From NCBI GenBank assembly GCA_009774245.1, contig VSNM01000068.1:1-29730 (forward strand): DNA of 29,730 nucleotides, given 5' to 3'. Source of the DNA: Lachnospiraceae bacterium. Lineage in GTDB: Bacteria > Bacillota > Clostridia > Lachnospirales > Lachnospiraceae. A model generated the notes under the pieces. The model worked only from the letters and a program-made list of their open reading frames with translations. It did not search any database and had not been told where the DNA came from. The translations under genes and the position numbers were made by a program. This document shows, one piece after another, positions 24,921-29,730 of this stretch; position 1 is the stretch's first letter; each line of letters opens with the position of its first letter.

Positions 24921-25511
24921 TCAATCCCCCATTATATGTTTAATCTGTTCATATGTTTCTTCCAAATCACCATCATTTGATATGACTACCTTACAGTGCC
25001 TTCTAAACTCAGCCTCGCTCAGCTGCCCCCGCATAATATCGGCAATCTTCTGTGCACTGTAATGTCTGCTCCTGGCCAGTCTCTGCTCCCGTACCGCCGC
25101 ATCAGAATGAATGTACCACAGTTCATCTGCTATCCGGTCGTAGTGCTCTTCGATCAAAAGCGCCGCTTCAATAAAGAAATAGTCCGCCTCACCCTTTTCT
25201 CTCTCGTAGGCGATCTGCTCCAGGATATACTTTTTTACTGCCGGATGCACGATCTGATTGACGTGCTCCAACAGCTTCTGTTCCCGAAAAATGATCTCTG
25301 CCATCTTTTTCCTGTTGATCGTGCGATCTGTGTTTAATATCTGTTGTCCGAGAAGCCCGACAAGTCCCTGATAGCATTCCTGCCCTGGTTCATACAGGAA
25401 ATGCGCGGCCTCATCGGCTCTGACAATCCTACATCTATAGTGCGCCTCTATATAGGAAAGCACCTGTGTCTTTCCGGCGCCAACCCCGCCAGTAATCCCT
25501 ATTACCTTCAT
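24921..25511 (-). CDS. coaE: Dephospho-CoA kinase
   Basis: 196 aa. CoaE phosphorylates the ribose 3' position of dephospho-CoA, the last step of CoA synthesis. The P-loop GITGGVGAGKT is at 5-15, followed by VRADEAAHFLYEPG (the DxxxH region), NRKKMAEIIF, HPAV and the lid RLARSRHYSAQKIADIMRGQ. Length is normal. It starts 11 bases after the polA stop and ends three bases before the FtsA-like gene. Confidence 0.95.
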   Translation of the reverse strand: MKVIGITGGVGAGKTQVLSYIEAHYRCRIVRADEAAHFLYEPGQECYQGLVGLLGQQILNTDRTINRKKMAEIIFREQKLLEHVNQIVHPAVKKYILEQIAYEREKGEADYFFIEAALLIEEHYDRIADELWYIHSDAAVREQRLARSRHYSAQKIADIMRGQLSEAEFRRHCKVVISNDGDLEETYEQIKHIMGD

Positions 25512-25522
25512 ATTACTCCCAC

Positions 25523-28219
25523 TTATTTCGCCTCATACCAGTCCGTGCCGGTGTGGAGATCGATCTCCAGCTTCACTGCCAGCACACATGCATTCTGCAT
25601 CTCATGCGACAGTATACTTCGCACTTCCTCAACCTCATCTTTTCTGGTCTCAATCAGAAGTTCATCGTGTATCTGTAAAATCAGCTTTGATTTTAACCCT
25701 TTTGATTTCAACGCGTCATACACATGAACCATGGCAATTTTGATGATATCCGCCGCAGTCCCCTGAATCGGCGAGTTCATGGCAACACGCTCACCAAACG
25801 AGCGCTGGTTGAAATTGGCTGATTTGAGCTCAGGAACCGGCCTGCGCCTGCCAAACATCGTCTCACAGTAACCCTTATCCTTTGCGTCATCCACCATCTG
25901 GTCCAAAAATTTCTTGATCGCCGGATACGTCTTAAAATACTCGTCTATATATTCCTTCGCCTCCCTGGGCGTGATGCTGAGATCCTGACTCAGGCCAAAC
26001 GAACTGATTCCATATACAATCCCGAAATTGACCGCCTTCGCATTGCGCCGCTGCAGGTCAGTGACCTCCTCAAACGGCGTATGAAATACCTTTGACGCTG
26101 TGATTCTGTGGATATCCTCGTCCATCTTATAGGCTTCGATCAACTGCTCGTCATCGGACATGTGCGCCAGCACCCGAAGCTCGATCTGCGAGTAATCCGC
26201 ATCCATGAAGATGCAGCCCTCCTGCGGTATAAACACCTTTCGAATCCGCCTGCCGAGCTCCATGCGCATCGGAATATTCTGCAGGTTTGGCTCCGTGGAG
26301 CTCAGTCTCCCTGTTGCCGTGATGGTCTGGTTAAAGTTTGTGTGTATCTTATTGTCGTCATCAATATACGCCGCCAGCCCGTCTGCATATGTCGACTTTA
26401 GCTTTGTCAGTCCTCTGTATTCCAGAATATCTTTGACGATCGGATACTCTGGTGCGAGCTTTTCGAGCACGTCTGCCGCTGTGGAGTAACCTGTCTTTGT
26501 CTTTTTGCCGCCGGGCAGCTTCATCTTTTCAAACAAAATCTCTCCCAGCTGCTTGGGTGAATTAATGTTAAAATTTTCTCCTGCCGCTGTGTGAATCGCC
26601 ATCTCAAGCTCCCCAATCCTGCCATTGAGCGCTTCCCCGTAGGCCTTCAGCTCCTCAGGCTTCACCAGGATACCCTCGCGCTCCATATCAAACAGCACAT
26701 AGGTCAATGGCATCTCCAGTTCCCGAAAAAGCCTGTCCATCCTGTTTTGTCCCAGCGCCGCCTCCAATACCGGCTCGGCCTTATATAACACGTATGCTTC
26801 CTTTGCGAGATAGGACAGGCATTCGTCCCTCCTGCCCTGAAATACAGAGTGCAAATCCGATTTTCCAAACAGATCAGACCATTTGTCCAATTGGATGTTG
26901 AGATACTCGCCTGCCACATCTGTAATCTCATAATCGCTCTTTAGCGGATTGATCAGATAAGCTGCAATTTTGCAATCAAAAAGCTGCCGTGTAAGCACAT
27001 CTGATGAAAGATTTCTGTCATTTTCTGTGGAAATCATATCTCCATAATCATTTTTCACATCAAATACAGAGACGGATACTTTCTGTGACAACAGCAATTT
27101 TTCAAGCTGTTTTTTGAGTTCAGCCTCGGTTATTGCACCGCCGCTCTCTATATAATGAATGTTTCTCTCGTCCGCAGAACCGCCGCACAAAATGCACCCA
27201 AATGCTTCCTCCGCCGTATCCAGCTGCAGGTACATCTGCCCGTCTGCATGTGCCCCCAGCTCCCCCGCGCTTTTGGCCCGGACGTGAATCAGCCTGATTG
27301 CCGCGCGTCCTGTTTTTGCCGCTGCATCAAACACATTTTGCATATCTTCGATGGTCCTGACCGCGATGATCCTGAGATCTTTGTTGATGTCAATCGCCGG
27401 CGTCCTGTTCTCCTGTGTCTGTTGTCCAGGTTGACCACCCAGCGAATACTTTTTCATACCTGCCACGGCCTCCGAGGTAAGGAGACTCTCGGCGCTCCAT
27501 CTCATAGCCTCCGTCGATAGCTCAGATTGTTCCATATGAACAGCTGTGTTGATTGTGTACAAATCTTTCCCCGTGTCAACCTCTGTTCTCTTCTCCTCCA
27601 ATTGCTCCCGGACACTTTTCCGGGACAATTCGTCAAGGTGCTCATATATATTTTCAACCGAACCGTATGTGCCCAACAGGCCGCATGCTGTCTGTTTCCC
27701 AACTTTTACCGATTCAGTCAATAATTTCAGCGATGAAATCAGCGCCGGTTCAATCTTGTACGCCGTCTCCACGTCACCTGCCTGATAATCCTTAAGTACA
27801 GTCTGCCCACTGCCAGTCTCCAGCAGACATAGTCGAATCTTTTCAGAGACAAGCTGCAGACAGATGTGGTCCGCAGACACAATAACTGTCTCCTCCTCCA
27901 TATGTCCTGCTACGGTCCCAATCAGATCAGACGGCTTGCACGCTGCCTTTTCCAGGATATTGACTTTCATCGCTGACAACACGTCCTTCAGGACGGGAAG
28001 CTGCTCCCGAAATCCCTGCGGCATCTTCCCGGCATTCTCCTGTGCGCCAAATATCACACACAGATATTCCGGCTTTTCCTTTTCTGTCACCTTCAGCAAT
28101 ATATTCAGAAATCCAACGATGGCATTTGTGTGAAATCCTGTCGAATCCGTCATAACCGGCACACTGTAGTATGCCTTTCTCAAAATGCTATAGCCGTCTA
28201 TCAAAACAATTCTGCTCAT
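25523..28219 (-). CDS. polA: DNA polymerase I with degenerate nuclease domains
   Basis: 898 aa, full three-domain length. The polymerase domain is intact: motif A DADYSQIELRVLAHM, motif B RRNAKAVNFGIVYGISSFG and motif C QIHDELLIE. The N-terminal 5'-nuclease (FEN) domain retains LIDGYS (Asp8) but has FGAQENAGK where FDxxxxTFR is expected, CKPSDLIGT in place of GxEADDIIGT, SADHICLQLV in place of GDKDxLQL, and no SDNIPG segment. The central 3'-exonuclease also lacks the first D-x-E motif. It should fill gaps but not remove RNA primers. RBS GGAGG is 13 bases from the ATG, with a closer AGGA. It is second in its operon. Confidence 0.95.
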   Translation of the reverse strand: MSRIVLIDGYSILRKAYYSVPVMTDSTGFHTNAIVGFLNILLKVTEKEKPEYLCVIFGAQENAGKMPQGFREQLPVLKDVLSAMKVNILEKAACKPSDLIGTVAGHMEEETVIVSADHICLQLVSEKIRLCLLETGSGQTVLKDYQAGDVETAYKIEPALISSLKLLTESVKVGKQTACGLLGTYGSVENIYEHLDELSRKSVREQLEEKRTEVDTGKDLYTINTAVHMEQSELSTEAMRWSAESLLTSEAVAGMKKYSLGGQPGQQTQENRTPAIDINKDLRIIAVRTIEDMQNVFDAAAKTGRAAIRLIHVRAKSAGELGAHADGQMYLQLDTAEEAFGCILCGGSADERNIHYIESGGAITEAELKKQLEKLLLSQKVSVSVFDVKNDYGDMISTENDRNLSSDVLTRQLFDCKIAAYLINPLKSDYEITDVAGEYLNIQLDKWSDLFGKSDLHSVFQGRRDECLSYLAKEAYVLYKAEPVLEAALGQNRMDRLFRELEMPLTYVLFDMEREGILVKPEELKAYGEALNGRIGELEMAIHTAAGENFNINSPKQLGEILFEKMKLPGGKKTKTGYSTAADVLEKLAPEYPIVKDILEYRGLTKLKSTYADGLAAYIDDDNKIHTNFNQTITATGRLSSTEPNLQNIPMRMELGRRIRKVFIPQEGCIFMDADYSQIELRVLAHMSDDEQLIEAYKMDEDIHRITASKVFHTPFEEVTDLQRRNAKAVNFGIVYGISSFGLSQDLSITPREAKEYIDEYFKTYPAIKKFLDQMVDDAKDKGYCETMFGRRRPVPELKSANFNQRSFGERVAMNSPIQGTAADIIKIAMVHVYDALKSKGLKSKLILQIHDELLIETRKDEVEEVRSILSHEMQNACVLAVKLEIDLHTGTDWYEAK

Positions 28220-28225
28220 TGTGTC

Positions 28226-28534
28226 CTAAACTCCTCCCAGTATCAGTATAAAGAATATCAGAATGCCAACTAAAAAAAGACCGGCTTTCAGCTGTTTATA
28301 TACCTTTCTGCGTGTAATGGTACGATTCAGCCTGTCCTCCAGTTCACTCTGCACATCGATATCCTCGGCATTCTCCAATCTGCTAATACCTTCTGTCAAC
28401 AGATATTCCACTGTCAGCTCCTCCATACATTCACTGCAGGAGGTAATATGCTTCACCAATCGAAACGCCGTCTCCCTGTCCAGCTCATCTTTCAAAAACA
28501 AAGGAATACAGCGCTGTGCCTCTTTACAATCCAT
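28226..28534 (-). CDS. Small zinc-finger membrane protein (anti-sigma-factor-like)
   Basis: 102 aa. An N-terminal putative zinc finger has Cys3, Cys9 and HITSCSECMEEL (H-x3-C-x2-C), the pattern of zf-HC2 anti-sigma factors. The middle (ENAEDIDVQSELEDRLNRTI) is helical, and the C-terminus is a single membrane helix (LFLVGILIFFILILGG). This is the architecture of a membrane-bound anti-sigma factor, but no sigma factor is in the window. It is first in the polA operon, six bases upstream of polA. It could equally be a simple redox or zinc-sensing membrane protein. Confidence 0.75.
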   Translation of the reverse strand: MDCKEAQRCIPLFLKDELDRETAFRLVKHITSCSECMEELTVEYLLTEGISRLENAEDIDVQSELEDRLNRTITRRKVYKQLKAGLFLVGILIFFILILGGV

Positions 28535-28604
28535 TGCTGCCCTCTTAGGAATTTACATCATGCGATACTATCCCAAAATAACTTTTATCTAAATACTCCA
28601 CTCT

Positions 28605-28632
28605 ATGATACACTATATCCCGCTATTTTGAA
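28605..28632 (-). promoter_or_regulatory. Probable promoter of the polA operon
   Basis: Minus-strand TTCAAA (28627-28632), a 16-base spacer and TATCAT (28605-28610), 70 bases before the first gene and downstream of the preceding terminator. Confidence 0.45.
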
Positions 28633-28662
28633 AGAGAATTTTAAGATTTTTTCTCTTTTTGT

Positions 28663-28711
28663 AAAAAATGACAACGGCGGCAGTATTCTCTATTCCGCAT
28701 ACTGTCGCCGT
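28663..28711 (-). terminator. Intrinsic terminator after the 69-residue protein gene
   Basis: A 13-base stem (28699-28711 with 28674-28686, one mismatch) with a 12-base loop, followed a few bases later by TTTTTT on the minus strand (28663-28668). It lies 12 bases past the stop codon of the small gene. Confidence 0.8.
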
Positions 28712-28723
28712 CTGTGCACCGGA

Positions 28724-28933
28724 CTACACGATCGTATCCCCGTCGCTGATCTTCTGAATCAGCTGCTGCATCTCTTCCTTGCTTTTTACGCCCTTGCTCT
28801 CCGCGATCACTTTCTCTTTTTCATACTCTGTCATCTTGCCATAACGGTCGATCGCCTGCTCGTCCATCGCCATGCCAAACGCAAGTCCGAGCGGCATGAC
28901 ACCGCCCTGCTGTAAACCATCTGTATAATCCAT
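28724..28933 (-). CDS. Small conserved hypothetical protein
   Basis: 69 aa. The N-terminal half is Gly/Met rich (GGVMPLGLAFGMAMDEQAI) and the C-terminal half is helical and charged (YEKEKVIAESKGVKSKEEMQQLIQKISD). Short proteins of this shape (a GMA(L/M) segment, then a KSKEEMQ-like segment) are common and unnamed in Clostridia. GAGGTG lies five bases before the ATG, and a clear terminator follows, so it is a real monocistronic gene. No function can be assigned. Confidence 0.72.
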   Translation of the reverse strand: MDYTDGLQQGGVMPLGLAFGMAMDEQAIDRYGKMTEYEKEKVIAESKGVKSKEEMQQLIQKISDGDTIV

Positions 28934-29165
28934 AATTTCACCTCATCTCGATTCTTTGTTGTCCTGTCTGGACTATCATTTTCAAACATTGTTACACATG
29001 CTCTCTCTTTGCTACAAAATCCGTTTAAACGGGTTTTGCTGTCTTAGCATCTCCGATTTGAGGTTTTTTATACATTTACTTTGTTAGTTACTTATCCCTT
29101 ACCTACAGCACTTGATACAAATCCATACAATCGCTTGGCTAAATGTTCTTGTTTTAATCCTCATA
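28934..29165. other. AT-rich intergenic region with a 24-base palindrome
   Basis: No gene seen. A near-perfect palindrome, CAAAATCCGTTT with AAACGGGTTTTG (29015-29038, one T-G pair), may be a terminator for the toxN-like gene or an operator. The rest is AT-rich and featureless, with weak promoter-like sequence for the 69-residue gene. Confidence 0.5.
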
Positions 29166-29657
29166 TTAAATCACGTATGTATCGCACACCTGCTCCAGCA
29201 ATTTAAAATCACAGCAAAATTTTTTGACTTTTCCCGTGGTCACTTGGCTGTTATACAGCCTATTAGCTTTCTTTATCAAGTCTCCGGCAATTTTCAGGCA
29301 AAAAGAGTATTCTTTATTCATTAAATCCTTATATTTTACCATTTCCGGTGTATCAGCATTTTCTTTATTCAAATTTACTTCTTTATATACCCCTGGTTTG
29401 ACGGGAATCATTTTCTTAATATCTATCACCGCCATGATGTGCTTTACCAGATTTTCCCCTTCATCTTGTACCCAAATATCTGCATCTCCCATTTTTGACT
29501 TCAAAGCATATTCATACACCAGATAACATTCCTGATTAATGTTTTTCCAATTTTTATGCTTTTCTTTTGCCGAAGATAATGGAATTACATATGACCGATT
29601 TTCTTCGTTTATCAAAATTCCTATGTATGGTTTATTATCATAGCCTACTGATTTATC
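29166..29657 (-). pseudogene. ToxN/AbiQ-family toxin gene, probably 5'-truncated
   Basis: The frame reads about 163 codons from just after a TAG at 29658-29660. Family-like features are DKSVGYDNKPYIGIL, YVIPLSSAKEKHKNWK, VIDIKKMIPVKPGVY, a DTPEMVKYKDLMNKEY segment and a CCDFKLLEQVCDTY ending, the order seen in type III toxin-antitoxin endoribonucleases (ToxN, AbiQ). The usual N-terminal start (Met, then a short strand and a YxxYL helix) is missing; the only possible start inside is a TTG at 29615, after the conserved PYIGI. The antitoxin RNA repeats would lie upstream, outside the window. The AT content is higher than in the core genes. Family assignment rests on motif memory, not a search. 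Confidence 0.55.
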
Positions 29658-29729
29658 CTAAAATCCCGGCCTGATTATACACTGGTTTAAGCTATTAAGT
29701 GATACAGTCCGAAAATCTTCTTCTGAAAT
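29658..29729 (-). CDS. Possible C-terminal fragment of an unknown protein at the window edge
   Basis: A frame entering from the right edge encodes ISEEDFRTVSLNSLNQ and seven more residues, then stops at TAG (29658-29660), directly against the point where toxN-like similarity begins. It may be the end of an unrelated or mobile-element gene joined to the truncated toxin gene. Too short to identify. Confidence 0.25.
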   Translation of the reverse strand: MSEEDFRTVSLNSLNQCIIRPGF

Positions 29730-29730
29730 G

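Overview
The window looks like a chromosome segment of a low-to-moderate GC Firmicute of class Clostridia, most probably Lachnospiraceae. This rests on the conserved block yceD-rpmF-plsX-acpP-rnc-smc-ftsY, the UPF0210/ACT pair, the polA-coaE-FtsA-like-MBL gene order, strong GGAGG ribosome binding sites, and consensus sigma-A type promoters. Almost everything is read from the minus strand. No rRNA, tRNA, CRISPR array or complete insertion sequence was seen.

Left part (94-7746, minus): a six-gene accessory operon for a phosphonate-linked cell-surface product. In transcription order it encodes a small secreted/membrane protein with an AYIDP motif, a YidC/Oxa1-like membrane domain fused to a CDP-glycerol-type glycerophosphotransferase, a PhnW-like aminotransferase, a Fom1-architecture protein (HxGH cytidylyltransferase plus PEP phosphomutase), a LicC-like nucleotidyltransferase, and a multi-pass alkaline-phosphatase-superfamily (sulfatase-like) protein. 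The parts suggest that phosphonopyruvate is made, aminated, activated with CMP and placed on a surface polymer. No phosphonopyruvate decarboxylase is present. A divergent XRE regulator (7953-8171), which has no ATG/GTG/TTG start, faces this operon across an intergenic region carrying a strong promoter and an inverted repeat centred on its -35 box. This is the most novel system in the window.

Middle part (8267-18322, minus): a YitT-family membrane protein and threonine ammonia-lyase, then the core block yceD-rpmF / plsX-acpP-rnc-smc-ftsY for ribosome/lipid precursors, RNA processing, chromosome organisation and membrane targeting. FtsY carries an extra acidic C-terminal tail ending in a basic-aromatic peptide. 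A small repeat-rich element sits between acpP and rnc.

Right part (18465-28933): tmcAL on the plus strand, with an in-frame pentapeptide repeat expansion, converges with a tightly packed minus-strand operon. That operon runs from a zinc-finger membrane protein through polA, coaE, an FtsA-like protein, a YycJ-like metallo-hydrolase and an ACT protein to a UPF0210 protein. The PolA has lost most catalytic acids of its 5'-nuclease domain and key 3'-exonuclease residues, so it looks polymerase-only. The far right end (about 29000-29730) is AT-rich and holds what looks like an N-terminally truncated ToxN/AbiQ-family toxin gene, a sign of mobile-element or defence-island sequence at the window edge.
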